Source: Bombyx mori (lineage: Eukaryota > Arthropoda > Insecta > Lepidoptera > Bombycidae). From it: 64,000 nt of DNA. How positions within the stretch are numbered: the first letter of the stretch is position 1; each line of letters starts with the position of its first letter. The notes under the pieces are model-generated. The model did no database searches, was not told the DNA's origin, and saw only the letters and a program-made list of their open reading frames with translations. Shown here piece by piece: positions 35,701-46,034 of this stretch. The stretch spans positions 3,107,501 through 3,171,500 of the forward strand of contig NC_085127.1 of the NCBI RefSeq assembly GCF_030269925.1. Direction: 5' to 3'. The translations under genes were made by a program, and so were the position numbers.

Positions 35701-38167
35701 CAGCATTCTCTTCCTGGTGCCCCCATTAAACATAGCTTTGACATCTTCCCAAGCGTGTACCACTTCGTCTGGTGGGCTTCCGCTGAGCTTCATATGCCGC
35801 CTCCACGAATTAAAGTTCGCGGCGTCGGGTTGCACGTACTTATCTCCGGGACCGACCCGATGCGAGTGGAAAATAAACTTGTTCGGTGAAAAGAAGAGAC
35901 CGCAGTATGCGCATTTGATGCATTTAGCGCGTGACGAGTTGTACCTGGTGAATTTTATAAAATAAATTAGTACCTATTGTGAGTCTTTTTTTTTCTAAGA
36001 TGAGTGAATAGGCTTAATTGGAGTTAAGTTGTTTTTTGTTATTGCCCTAGTAGGCAGACGAGCATACGGCCCACCTGGACTTCAGCAATGCCAGGGGCAG
36101 AGCCAAGCAGCCCGCTGTCTACCATTAAGTACCTTCCACAAGCCTCATTTCTAGAAGGACATGTCATAGCACTCGGGAAACCCCGTGAAGTGGAGCTCAT
36201 TCCAAAGCCGGACAGTATTGGAATGAGCGCTGCGGATGAACGCAATGGCTCCAGGTAGCAACGGAGGGGGTAATTAATCAATAGACGATTGTTTCAGTAG
36301 TTGAGTATCACATATAAATTCGTGGTTTAACGATCGGTTGGAGATCACAACGTGAAAGGCCCTTTGAAGAAACAAAGTCGAAATCTCAATATACTTCATA
36401 ACCTTCAACGTCAGAATTGTCTTTCTCTATCTTTTTAATGATAGCATTTAGTAAACAAAACATTTGGCGTCTAGTCTTATCTTTTACATGTCATTCCAAC
36501 ATGAATAAAGCAGGGGAAGATCCACATACCTTGCCGGCAAAAATGCACCGCGGCAGCCCCAAGCGCACTCGTGGTGGACAGCGAAAGCGAAGTCATCAGG
36601 GAGTCGCGGGGGAGCGTTGTCTCCTAAAAACGACTTGCACAGTCTCTCTGCTTCCCGGCGGGTTATCATTCCTGTACACACACTTGAATTTAAAGTGTTT
36701 AGGTCATAAAATCATTAACATTATATTAATACGTGAAGCAAAAACTTTGTATCCCTTTTTACGAAAACTGCGCGAACGGAGTAGTATGAAATTTCCCACA
36801 CTTATAGAGAACATAGAGAAGGAGCGCAGAGTGCTAATTTTTTTTTAATGCATAAAAAATACATTAAATCAATAAAAAAACATTACACACACTATCATGT
36901 ATTTGACACAACACATACATTTAAATATACTCTTTGTATATAGTGAATTGTCAAACTTTTGTTATTGTTTAAAGTCTGTGGTCATATTGAGAATAGATTA
37001 ATATTGTTTGTTTTTAATATTATTTTAAGTGTAGTTTTGATGAAATCTGTGATATATATCTGTGAGTATAATAGTGTTTGACAATATAATCATAATAAGT
37101 TTAAACATAAAATTTCAATTAGGTAATTATAGTCGATTTTCGATTACTGTGCGACCACTACCGACTAAGTACGTATCTTTTTGATTAGGATTTCTAATAT
37201 CGCGCTTAAAAAAGATGCCTTCAGTACTCAATTATTAAATACACAAAAAGTATTAAAATCTATTGAAACATTAACATACCACAACGCCGAGATGAGACCG
37301 GCATCGCTCCAGCTCTTCGTAATATCTCTAGTTGCACTGGAGTGCATTGGACACAGGTGATACCCAGTGCGACTCGCCGATTGTGGATCTCGTTGTACGA
37401 AAATTGTTTGAGCAGGGTATTCGAGATCTGGGCTAGGCAAAGCCGTTCTATGCCTTCGATCACTAAGGAGACTATGGGCACGCCGTAAAGCAGGACCGTA
37501 CTGACCTAATCATAAACATACTGAATTCAAGAAGGGCTTTAGGAGTATTTTACTAAATCTTTCCGTCTCTCTCTAAATTGAGCGTTAGAAGAGGATGAAC
37601 GTTCGACCAAGCTTCTGTCAGTTTTCATATTCTAGTACTTTTTGTATCTCATTGACCATCCACTGGGGCTCATAGATCTTAAAATGTCAACGACATCCTT
37701 GGGACGTGCATTTCAAATCTCAATTGTTTTGCGTATCAGCTGTCCTGCTTTTCAAACAGCAACCCGCAACTGCTTCGCGGCAGAAATAGACCGGATGGTG
37801 ATATTCCCGTGCAAGCTCACAATACTCCTTCCACCAGTACCCACTGTTTAATGAATGATACGTATAATTTCTAGAACCAGTTCTATAACAGTTCGAAGGG
37901 TGGGGCAGCCGTTTAAAAACTGAGACTTAAAACTCATGTCACAAGTGGCGGCATTTAGTTTGTTGATTACTGTGGAATTCGTTGACCACTTAACTCCAGG
38001 TAGGCCGTGAGCTCGTCGACTTATCTTACCAACGAAAAAAGAAATATTAGATACATACTATAAAGATCACTTACTTGATTAGGTTTACTATTCATCTGCA
38101 GCGTTTTGTGCTCGGCTCTGGGCTTGAGGGTCTCTCGCGGTGAGATCGCTAGGTTTGTAGCCTCCAT
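32594..38167 (-). CDS. fuss: SKOR/Fussel-family transcriptional corepressor (3' end not found)
   Basis: Nuclear Ski/Sno-type corepressor; family members bind SMADs and partner transcription factors and act mainly in neurons. Minus-strand exons: 38168-38075 (ATG at 38167), 37505-37280, 36671-36530, 35944-35690, 34256 (or 34238)-34084, 33828-33708 and 32735-32594. All splice ends are GT/AG and every phase matches, giving about 378-384 residues. Residues ~36-110 form the Ski/Sno/Dac domain (LYGVPIVSLVIEG, QISNTLLKQFSYNEIHNRR, GITCVQCTPVQLEILRRAGA). Next come GMITRREAERLCKSFLG and the SAND-like zinc domain (HECAWGCRG, CIKCAYC, FSPNKFIFHSHR, QPDAANFNSWRRH, HAWEDVKAMFNGG). The spacing CIKC...HSH fits zinc binding and SMAD4 contact. 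NSSRAKCIKC and the LQMNSKPNQV-LYG junction favour SKOR over Ski/Sno. A Ser-Pro/Arg-rich segment follows. The C-terminal coiled coil of vertebrate SKOR proteins was not found, so the 3' end is open. Confidence 0.92.
32828..33495 (-). pseudogene. 5' fragment of a mariner (DD34D-type) transposase, split by a LINE tail
   Basis: Inside the fuss intron between exons 6 and 7. From ATG at about 33485 (MDTLKFRVIFEYEFRRGA) it continues through frame breaks to NEGTVRFWFKRCRDGHFDL, PPGRPPRHV, then PSQTTQELAAWFNV and KWVPHDLSDLQKETRVETC, the paired-like helix-turn-helix and linker of mariner transposases. It is interrupted at about 33015-32886 by a CR1/Jockey-like LINE tail, after which KRILYDNRKRK resumes (the WILYDN block of mariner). 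A GCTAGCTAG stutter near 33420 shifts frame. The catalytic C-terminal half is absent. Confidence 0.85.
32886..33015 (+). repeat. CR1/Jockey-like LINE tail inserted into the mariner fragment
   Basis: GCGGTAGGCAGAGGTTTGGC through GGGCCATAAAAAAATAAAA. It separates mariner residues ETC...IVTC from KRILYDN, so it arrived after the mariner. Confidence 0.85.
33708..33828 (-). CDS. fuss: fuss exon 6
   Basis: Acceptor TTCTATCAG, donor GTGAGT, phase 1 in and phase 2 out. Encodes ALTALSSVGPMEEPRAFRP and a Ser-Pro/Arg stretch (ESPQLSPARSPVRSPN). Low complexity suggests a disordered linker. Confidence 0.85.
34084..34256 (-). CDS. fuss: fuss exon 5 (two in-frame acceptors)
   Basis: Encodes PESDSSNEAKRPTVSPPSAH then LADYVWGARLPLPYAIPW; donor GTAACA, phase 1. 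Two AGs 18 bases apart both keep frame: after CGTGCCTCAG (start 34256) or after TTCGTTCGCAG (start 34238). Six residues differ between the two choices. Confidence 0.85.
34640..34868 (-). repeat. Jockey-like LINE tail in a fuss intron
   Basis: Poly-T start, hairpin (TTGGTGGCCC...CCTCTCCAGC) and GATCGGAATCGTGACCC mark a minus-oriented, diverged 3' end between fuss exons 4 and 5. Confidence 0.7.
35506..35516 (+). promoter_or_regulatory. YY1/Pho-type site in a fuss intron
   Basis: AATATGGCGGC, an exact match to the YY1 consensus AANATGGCGGC. It lies in a GC-rich non-repeat patch (about 35430-35540) between exons 4 and 5. A single motif is weak evidence of function. Confidence 0.35.
35690..35944 (-). 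CDS. fuss: fuss exon 4: SMAD4-binding SAND-like zinc domain
   Basis: Acceptor ATTCACCAG, donor GTAAGT, phase 2 both ends; 84 codons. Encodes YNSSRAKCIKCAYCGLFFSP, NKFIFHSHR, QPDAANFNSWRRHMKLSG and HAWEDVKAMFNGGTRKRM. This is the most diagnostic exon of the gene. Confidence 0.96.
36035..36235 (-). repeat. CR1/Jockey-like LINE 3' end in a fuss intron
   Basis: Minus-oriented tail plus RT end (ACCTTCCACAAGCCTCATTT; GGAGCTCATTCCAAAGCCGG), with about 20 bases deleted after CCCACCTG. Between fuss exons 3 and 4. Confidence 0.85.
36530..36671 (-). CDS. fuss: fuss exon 3: end of Ski/Sno/Dac domain and start of zinc domain
   Basis: Acceptor GTGTGTACAG, donor GTATGT, phase 1 in and phase 2 out. Encodes MITRREAERLCKSFLGD and HECAWGCRGAFLPA. 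The Gly and Arg codons are completed across the flanking introns. Confidence 0.95.
36715..37160 (+). repeat. Helitron-like relic in the fuss intron between exons 2 and 3
   Basis: TATTAATACGTGAAGCAAAA through TCGATTTTCGATTACTG; diverged ends. It lies wholly within the 608-base intron and makes up most of it. Confidence 0.78.
37280..37505 (-). CDS. fuss: fuss exon 2: Ski/Sno/Dac domain
   Basis: Acceptor GATTAG, donor GTATGT, phase 0 in and phase 1 out; 75 codons plus one base. Encodes VSTVLLYGVPIVSLVIEG through AGAMPVSSRRC, nearly the whole DNA-binding-like fold used for partner recruitment. Confidence 0.95.
37640..38032. repeat. Two old Bm1 relics in the fuss intron after the ATG exon
   Basis: 37650-37845 is a minus-type relic (CAACTGCTTCGCGGCAGAAA); 37893-38032 a plus-type relic (CGAAGGGTGGGGCAGCCGTT, GGTAGGCCGTGAGCTCGTCG). 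Both are clearly more diverged than other copies. Confidence 0.7.
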
Positions 38168-38168
38168 T
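38075..38168 (-). CDS. fuss: fuss exon with the first ATG
   Basis: Acceptor CTTTGTTGCAG, one base, then ATG GAG GCT; 31 codons; donor GTAAGT at phase 0. Ends SKPNQ, like the residues just before the Ski/Sno/Dac domain in vertebrate SKOR1. Because the exon opens with an acceptor, at least one non-coding exon must lie upstream. Confidence 0.85.
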
Positions 38169-38185
38169 CTGCAACAAAGCATATT

Positions 38186-38480
38186 TTATCATCATCATCA
38201 TGGTTTCAAGCCGGTTTCGGCAACGACGACCAAAATTTTCCGTACTTAAAAGCTAATTTCCGCGCCTCTCGTGCGCTCTAATATGGCTATGGTAGCCTAT
38301 CTTGTTCTTAAACGTGCGCAAACAGAAGCTACACGCAAGAACACCACCCACGAAGTTGTAAAAAATAGTGGAAGGCGGTCTATTTTTTAGTTTATATCGT
38401 CTGTCGTCCAGTCGTTTTCAAAGACATACACGCCTTCCTGCACCAAGCGTCTCCACTCCAAGCGATTCTGTGTTTGGGCC
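38186..38480 (-). pseudogene. LINE 3' end with a C2H2-finger tail, next to the fuss ATG exon
   Basis: Minus-strand reading gives NRLEWRRLVQEGVYVFEND, then after a break ACSFCLRTFKNKIGYHSHIR, AHERRGN and stop, a CxxC-x12-HxxxH finger seen at the C-terminus of some insect LINEs. It ends in an ATG/GAT microsatellite at about 38191-38202, only about 20 bases upstream of the fuss exon at 38168. Confidence 0.65.
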
Positions 38481-38499
38481 TATTTCTATTTTATATGTT

Positions 38500-39337
38500 A
38501 TGTATAAACCGTTCGCCTCGTAATAGATCGCTTCGAGTACTTGACCGCAGGGTCCGCCTTCGGTCGGATTCGGTTTTGCTGAAGATGCCTTTGTCCGATG
38601 CCGATAGCATATGAAAAATCTTAGTCGTTCTAAGAATGCCTTCCTGACAGATCGTAATCTAGCGGTAGACGAAGCTTAGAGATAGCAGCAGAATTTAATA
38701 AAACTTCAAGTTTATTTGACCTAATACTGAATTATTGTCGTTGTGATATAATATTGTGTCAACTTGGGATACATGTAATTTTGCTCCAGCTTTGGTATCG
38801 GATCAATGGCATTTCTTCTTTACCGGATAACACAATATAATATCGTTCTATTATTGATGTCAACAATATTTATTGACATAGCCATTATTATTTATCTATC
38901 AAATAGGCGCAGCCACTCCTAGAGATGGGAACACGTACACGGAGGATATAGTATATTAAAATTACAGTTATAAATATTTTACGCGCTATTATTGACAGGG
39001 TTTTCACCTGGATTTTCAGATTAAAAGAATTTCAGATGTTACGGCGTGTTGTCAGCGCCATACTATATACCGCCATAACAGTGGTGTGTGGCGCGAAAGT
39101 TTAAAAACAACTCGTATATATTGTTCCTAATGTTTGTTACAAATACTATGCACGTATTGTATATTAAAAAACCTAATATGAGTCCTCTACAAGACATGTT
39201 GCCTTAAAGGTCCACGCCGCTGAGAGATTTTGTTCATATCTTATGGTTGTTGGAATGAAAATAAACTTAATACATACCAACAACAAAATTCATTTTTCTT
39301 AAACACTATACAAAAAATAGACTACCACTAGTGGCTA
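38500..39337. other. Presumed fuss first intron, nothing recognised
   Basis: AT-rich low-copy DNA with no open frame of note. Confidence 0.5.
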
Positions 39338-39456
39338 TGTTTTTTTTTTGTTGCCTTTGTAGGCAGACGAGCATACAGCTCACCTGATGGTGAGTGGTTA
39401 CCGTCGCCCATGGACTTCAGCAATGCCAGGGGCAGAGCCAAGCCGCTGCCTACAGC
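39338..39456 (-). repeat. CR1/Jockey-like LINE tail
   Basis: GTTGCCTTTGTAGGCAGACG through AAGCCGCTGCCTAC, minus orientation. Confidence 0.85.
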
Positions 39457-39639
39457 ATACAACAATATGCCTACAACATATGTCCACGACACTAAGCCAC
39501 CAAGTGTGAGTGATTAAGATTTTATTTCTATACTTAAATTTTCCGTATTCTTAGTGCAATTGATATTGAATTCTTTGATTAGCGTCCAAATACAACTTAA
39601 ATGTTAATTAAACTCTAAAGTTTAATTCGTAAGCAGAAT

Positions 39640-39945
39640 TTTCTTGAACTATTTAAATGGAATGAAAACCCCATTAAGCCACTGCATCTGTATTATCCTA
39701 TTAACGTCAGCAATAATTGTAATAATACTACGCTATTAATAAATATATCGCTGCATTAAAGCCGCAAATTGCAACATTCACATTTGCCGCACAATATAAC
39801 CGCGCCGTGTGAGGGAAACACAAGAGGAATTGTAACAGAATTGATCATTTCGCGCCCAAATAGGCAGTTTGCGTGTGAATTTGGCGTATCGAATATCAAT
39901 TGGCCTTATTGAGGGGCGCGACGAAGAATAGGTACGTGTCACCCC
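39640..39945. promoter_or_regulatory. Low-copy island in presumed fuss first intron
   Basis: Non-repeat, balanced composition (GCAACATTCACATTTGCCGC; ATATCAATTGGCC). No coding frame. Enhancer-like only by composition and position. Confidence 0.2.
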
Positions 39946-39949
39946 TAAT

Positions 39950-40105
39950 GTTTTTTATTTTTATTTCGCTAGATAGGTGAACGAGCTCGCGACCAAACTG
40001 ATATTAAGCGGTTACCGAATTCCGTAGACATGACCATTTGAGTTATGCAACCCATCTTGAGACATGAGGTTGAAGCCTCAATTGAATTTTATAAGACCTG
40101 TCTAA
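39950..40105 (-). repeat. Bm1 fragment, diverged
   Basis: ATTTCGCTAGATAGGTGAAC and GAGCTCGCGACCAAACTGAT resemble the Bm1 tail. Confidence 0.65.
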
Positions 40106-40435
40106 ATAAAGAATAAATTAATGAACGATTTTATATATCGTTGTGTAACTGGTTTTTTTTTCGAATGTGTCAAATCACTGCCTCCCGCAGAAGACTCCTC
40201 TCAATCCACATTTGAAGACAGCCAGGGCGTTCAGGAAACACTCTGTCCAGATTTTTAAAATCAAACCCTAAAATAGATAGCACTATTATACTATTTTCTT
40301 GTTTTTAACAACAGCTTGTGTGTTTGTCAAGCGATTATATGTTTTCACTTTATTCACCAACTTAAAAAAAAAAGGAAGAATATCCATAATTTTTATGTGT
40401 TTCATGACCTTATTCCCAGGCAAACAGATTTAAAG

Positions 40436-40876
40436 TTTTTTTTTTTTTATTGCTTAGATGGGGGGCGAGCTCACAGCCCACCTGGTGTTAAGTGGTTACT
40501 GAAACCCATAGACATCCACAACGTAAATGCGCCACCCACCTTGAGATATAAGTTCTAAGGTCTCAAGTATAGTTACAACGGCTGCCCCACCCTTCAAACC
40601 TAAACGCATTACTGCTTCACGGCAGAAATAGGCAGGGTACGGTACCCACCCGCGCGGACTCACAAGAGGTCCTACCACCAGTAATTACGCAAATTATAAT
40701 TCTGCGGGTTTTTTATTTTTATTACACGATGTTATTCCTTCACCGTGGAAATCTATCGTGAACATTTGTTGAGTACGTATTTCATTAGAAAAATTGGTAC
40801 CCGCCTGAGATTCGAACACCGGGTGCATCGCTCAACACGAATGCACCGGACGTCTTATCCATTAGGCCACGACGAC
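40436..40876 (-). mobile_element. Bm1 SINE, full length
   Basis: Complete minus-oriented copy with tRNA-like head (ACCGGGTGCATCGCTCAACA ... TTAGGCCACGACGAC). Confidence 0.92.
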
Positions 40877-41116
40877 ATCAAAGCTAAAAAGCTAGTGTCT
40901 CGCATGTCCTCCAATTTAAATTATATCAAGTTCTAAGTAGGTAGTCGTTTTTGTGTTATACATAATAACGCATGTTTAACTGACTTAGATTAAATTAATG
41001 ATATTCTAATTTTCTTTTGGTCGAGTCAGTTTTCTTTTTTCTTATGATTTTCTATTAATGTTTCAAGACAACAACAGCTCCAGTATTGTCAATAAAATAG
41101 ATTAGAAACAGTTTTT

Positions 41117-41480
41117 TGGAATGAAGTTCCTTATGGGACGATGCAGACGGGTACTCTAACCGGGAAAAAACGTCCGTAACGTAAGATTTTTATTAGTAAT
41201 GCACACAGTGTACGACTTATCTTTGTAATAACGTACAAAAAATAACATTTTTTTTTTATCATTCATTGACCACGATCTCAGAGCGTTCGTTTGCGCAATA
41301 CACTAACTCTTATGCAAACAACCGTGAATGAAGTGTACCACAATAAGTTCGCACGTTACCGAATGACCGTGGGTTGTTGTGAAACCTCCAGTATTATTTT
41401 CTTTATACCTCGAATAGAACTTAAATTTATATTTTTATAATAAGGAACTTCGTTCCTATCCGTTGTCCCACGACACCACA
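41117..41480 (-). mobile_element. Short element with GGAACGAAGTTCC ends (copy 2)
   Basis: Inverse of copy 1: GGAATGAAGTTCCTTATGGG to ATCCGTTGTCCCACGACACC. Confidence 0.7.
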
Positions 41481-41499
41481 GATCCCTTATTTTTTTCTA

Positions 41500-41725
41500 A
41501 ATCTGGATTTCTTTCCTATCTATTCGTTGGTAGCCTAAGGGCTATTCCAGCTACGCCCGGACGGGTGAACACACGGGTTCAACCTAAGATAATTTTCTAA
41601 CACTAGCCCTAGCAAGAGCAGTCTTTCGCAGAATCTACCACCGGATCAGATACGCGAACCACTAAGAAGTTCCAGCAAGAAACTCAGTGGACTGTGTCTA
41701 TGAGTAAATCTTGAGGTGTCAGTGA
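41500..41725 (-). repeat. Jockey-like LINE tail
   Basis: Hairpin (TTGGTAGCC...GGCTATTCCAGC), CTAGCCCTAGCAAGAGCAG and CAGAATCTACCACCGGATC; minus orientation. Adjoins the 41117-41480 element. Confidence 0.8.
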
Positions 41726-42852
41726 TTGTCGTCGAATTTCGCACCGAGCCCCACTAATTGTGATTCATTAATACAACACAATATTTTTCTGTAATGACAA
41801 CTAGATAAAGTATAGTTAACACATTTTACAGATTCGCCTCATTACAGTATTTCACGAGAAATCGTCTCCTTGAATTAAAACTTGAAAAAAAACTTTCTAT
41901 GTATATAAATTTCTAGTAATATGAATTTCATTATTTAAAATTCAATAAATAAAAGACAACCAAAACGACAGTAAAAATAATTGAGTATTATATTCACTAA
42001 AACAAATAAATAAATAATAAATTAATTATTCTTCCAAAAAAATAACTAGAATTCATTTTCACAAACAATTGCATATTTTACTGACTTATATAGTTTAATT
42101 TTGTACAATCAAAATTCTCTTCACAATATTTACGACTATCATTGTAATCCCTAAACATGTCATCACTTTAAAATTGATTGATCGCCACTCTAGGCAGCCC
42201 TAACTTGAATCAACATAGGGTCGCCCCGAGCCGGTTACCAGACGTATCATTATAGGGCGTGATTAGTTAATTTGTGTCGCCCTAGGGGTTGTGCGAATGG
42301 ACCCGTTTCCACTGACTTTATGAATTGTTAAGATAATACTGTTTTGTATGGTTTAGAAGGGATAACTTTTCAATGACTTAAAGGTTGTTTTAGTTATATA
42401 TTTTTTTCAGTTTTTTTAAAGCAATAACAGTATAGTCAACCAGTAAATTAATACGTTGCTAATTTAATAAAAACGAAAATTGACGAGCATGCCGTCCATC
42501 TTATAGAAAGTGTTTACACCTATCCATATACACCGACAATACCGTGAGGCTCCGTCGCATCGCTACCTACTATAAAATACAATGTTTCTAATCAAAAATA
42601 TTTGTGAAATGTGCGTTCTGTTGAATACGTTTCTTTTTCTAAACAAATAACACTAAACTAAATATCACTTTGAACACCCTTTACAAGGCATGATATAGTA
42701 TGCAGCTAAGTATTATTGTGCGCCCGTGTTCGGACGTGTAAATGTTATTGTGCAATCTATGGTTAGCTCGCTGTTTTGAAACCAAATAGCGTCGAACGTA
42801 ATGAAGTTTCGTTCATTCGCTTCCAAAGTGCTTTAAAAGGTTTGCACGTTAA

Positions 42853-43064
42853 TCACTACATAGTATAAAAGAAAGTCGCTTTCTCTGTCCCTATATCCGT
42901 ATGTATGCTTAAATCTTTAAAACTACACAACGGATTTTAATGCATTTTTTTAATAGATAGAGTGATTGAAGAGGAAGGTTTATATGTATAATAACATCCA
43001 TTAAATAGTGGAGAAATCAATAATAAATTACAGTTTCCGAAGCGAAGCGAGGGCGGGTCGCTAG
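42853..43064 (+). mobile_element. Non-autonomous Helitron-like element (212 bases)
   Basis: TCACTACATAGTATAAAAGA to GGGCGGGTCGCTAG, flanked by A and T. Shares the last ~30 bases with the other Helitron-like copies but has a different 5' part. Confidence 0.82.
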
Positions 43065-43701
43065 TTAAAACTAAAGCGCTGATTGTTTTCTATAGTAAAG
43101 TCTATAAAGAAAATATGATGCTTGAATTGAAATCACTTGCTGTTTATAAAAAAATCTGATTCTCATACGAGTATCAAACTAATCATTTATTTTAAATTTA
43201 CTGAAAACAAATATACACGAAGAAAACGTAATATGTATAATGTGTTAACAGTATTATTTAATTCCCAAGGTCAGCAGCAGCCCTACGTGTTAGGGTCGAC
43301 TCCGCCGATATAATTGATTACATTAAACGACATTATGTTAATGATTGCATATGTTACATTTTTCTATGGAGTATTACAACGATCTGTGGTGATTTCTGAC
43401 TTTATTATTTATATTTCTATTAAGTTTGGATACGAACTGTTTGAGTTAATAGTACATTTTTGTTGCTTTGCATACAGATACGAACTCATAGCCATTCTAT
43501 GAAACATGTACAGGAACAAATAGACACCCATTGTTTGATTCCGATTAAGTAATCCTTTCCAGTTTGAAAGATAGGGCAGACGTCATAATTGAAATTTGAG
43601 ACGTCAACGTTATTACCGACTGAAGCTTGATTCTTTAATAAACGCGAGGTAAAACTGCAAAAGTAGTTTCTAACATATCATCATCTCTTTTTCTGTTAAT
43701 A

Positions 43702-44122
43702 TCTATATATTAATACGTGAAGCAAAAACTTTGTACCCCTTTTTACGAAAATTGGGCGGACGGAGGAGTATGAAATTTTCCACACTTATAGAGAATATAG
43801 AGAAGAAGTGCACAATGCTAATATTTTTTTAAAATGATGCATAAAAGATACATTAAATCAATAAAGAAAACACTACACACACATACCATGTATTTGACGC
43901 ACACACGCATGCATACCTACTATTTATTGTCAAACTTTTGTTCTTGACGTCTGTTGTCAAATTGAAAATAGATTAAATATTGTTTGTCTTTATTAATATT
44001 TTTTTATAGTGTAGCCTTGGTGAAATTTGTGATTACAGAAGTATAAAATACAATCATAATAGTGTACAAACTTACAATTCCAATTAATTATTGTCGAATT
44101 TCGACTACTGCGGGACCTCTAG
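43702..44122 (+). mobile_element. Non-autonomous Helitron-like element (421 bases)
   Basis: TCTATATATTAATACGTGAA to GCGGGACCTCTAG, flanked by A and T. The 5' start is one I associate with lepidopteran Helitrons. Relatives at 36715-37160 and 27430-27910. Confidence 0.8.
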
Positions 44123-44336
44123 TGAGAATAAAAATCCATTGGCAAGGTAAAAGCACTTAAGAATTTCATGTATTCATAAATACGTATAAAAAGGTTTTCG
44201 TATAGATAAAGCATATTAAACCATAAACAAATTTTTGGATGATAGTTGCAATCATATTACATAGTGTACACAAATTGTGATATAAAATAGATAAGCATTG
44301 TGTATAGAATTAAATTATAATTAGTAAAAATTTTAA

Positions 44337-44541
44337 TAAATTTAAATTGAAAATATGTAGTGCAAAAAAAATTATATTTTATTGTAAAAAAAGCGTGGGA
44401 TGCATGGTGTTATTAGTTCTAAAAAAATTCCGACAGATATGAGTAGAAGAATTATTATTTCAATAATATCTTAAAAAGCACCCCACGCTTTTTTTTTAAA
44501 TAAAATAAATATTTTTACACTATTTTCAATTTAAATTTATA
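44337..44541. repeat. Long imperfect palindrome
   Basis: TAAATTTAAATTGAAAATA at the left faces TATTTTCAATTTAAATTTA at the right, and inside these AAAAAAAGCGTGGGATGC faces GCACCCCACGCTTTTTTT. Foldback element or MITE. Confidence 0.75.
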
Positions 44542-44559
44542 ATTTTTTTCTTTCTTTTT

Positions 44560-44920
44560 TTTTAGTTGAATTTTATATAAAGCGTGTTTTTTAGTTTTTT
44601 TAAACTATTATTCATTTTCATTTTTTAGTTAAATTATCTATAAGAGCGTATTTTTAAAACTATTAAGTAGGTACTTTAACATCAATTCCTGCTTTATCGA
44701 CTATAGATAAAAGTTATATAAATTGGCAAAAATCTTATTTTGGAAATTGAATAATGGAATAATCTTATCAAATTAGTGTATTGTCATCGGTCCTCGATAA
44801 ATCTACAAAGTTTGAATGAAATCTGGCCGTTTAAAGTGGGTCAAAATCGCGTCTAAAGGTGTCAGTTACAAACATACAAACATACATACAAGTGAAGCTA
44901 ATACGAGCGTGTAAAAATAG
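44560..44920 (+). repeat. Diverged repeat, related to 59770-60070
   Basis: AGTTTTTTTAAACTATTATT, TTGTCATCGGTCCTC, GGTCAAAAT and AAGCTAATA...AGCG occur in the same order in both places. Class unknown. Confidence 0.5.
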
Positions 44921-45393
44921 TGATTATAAAGATAGTTTTCAATTTATATTTTTAAGTGGATAGTCAAGTTGCGAGCCACGCGGAGGACGTTTTAAAAAAT
45001 AGAAATTATATTTTAGGAACGTTTATTCCACACCAATCTGACTTAAGACTAACTTATTACTAATCTTAATCTAACGGAAAGGGCATCGGACCACCGGTCC
45101 AGCGGATGACGTCGTTTGCGAATTCCACAATTCAGCAGTTGAGTTCGCCGAAGATCTGCCTTTGCATACTTGCGTCATCAGAGGTGCGCGACGTAACTAG
45201 ATAGTTTTAAGTATTGTTTGTCTTTTACGGCGACGTTTATCTTCAATTTTAATTTGTAACACAAATGCATTCACCGTGTGTATGCAAAATAAACTTGATA
45301 TTTTGAGTTTTATTTAATCGTAGAGGTCGCTCGTGAACAATTGTTAGCTTTATTTAGCTAGACTAATACTACAACGAGTTTTGAATGCATTTT

Positions 45394-45639
45394 ACTAGTG
45401 GTAGGACCTCTTGTGAGTCCGCGCGGGTGGATACCACCACCCTGCCTATTTCTGCCGTGAAGCAGTAATGCGTTTCGGTTTGAAGGGTGGGGCAGCCGCT
45501 ATAACAATACTTGAGACCTTAGAACTTATATATCAAGGTGGGTGGCGCATTTAAGTTATAGATGTCTATGAGCTCCAGTAACCACTTAGCACCAGGTGGG
45601 GTGTGAGCTCGTCCACACATCTAAGCAATAAAAAAAAAC
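45394..45639 (+). repeat. Bm1, head-less, joined to the 45667-46034 element
   Basis: ACTAGTGGTAGGACCTCTTG to CAATAAAAAAAAA, then CGTGTGGCAC. Same junction as at 25265. Confidence 0.9.
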
Positions 45640-45666
45640 GTGTGGCACTCGGGAACTGCCGCGGTA

Positions 45667-46034
45667 AAGCTATTGCATAGGATTTTTTATCAACTTATGC
45701 AATTATAATTAGACAATGATAATTTAATATTAAAACAATAATAAAACAAGACCACGCTATATTAAACATTAATAAAAGCAAAACCTTAACTGTCCCCTTC
45801 ACACTCATAAGCTAGACCGCGCGAGAGAGAGATGGGCAGACTTTTCATGATGCGCATGCAGTGTGACGTCACGCCACGCGCTTATTCACAAACACTACAC
45901 AAGCGCAACGTGTGAATGTGTTGAACGCTAGCTACACAGTAGGCGTAGTGGGAGTGTCAGGTTATTTGCGTTACGGAACTTCTTGATTCAGTCGCCGCGC
46001 TCAAAGCCCGTGATAAAATCTATGCAATAGCTTA
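45667..46034 (-). mobile_element. MITE-like element with inverted ends (copy 2)
   Basis: AAGCTATTGCATAGGATTTT to CTATGCAATAGCTT; high identity to 24871-25236 over the whole length, including the CGTGTGGCAC...Bm1 junction. Confidence 0.72.

Noticed and set aside
35599..35965. Two overlapping plus frames of 82-96 codons
   Set aside because: Shadows of fuss exon 4 on the other strand.
36417..36848. 143-codon plus frame overlapping fuss exon 3
   Set aside because: The antisense of a conserved Ski-family exon; the minus-strand reading is the real one.
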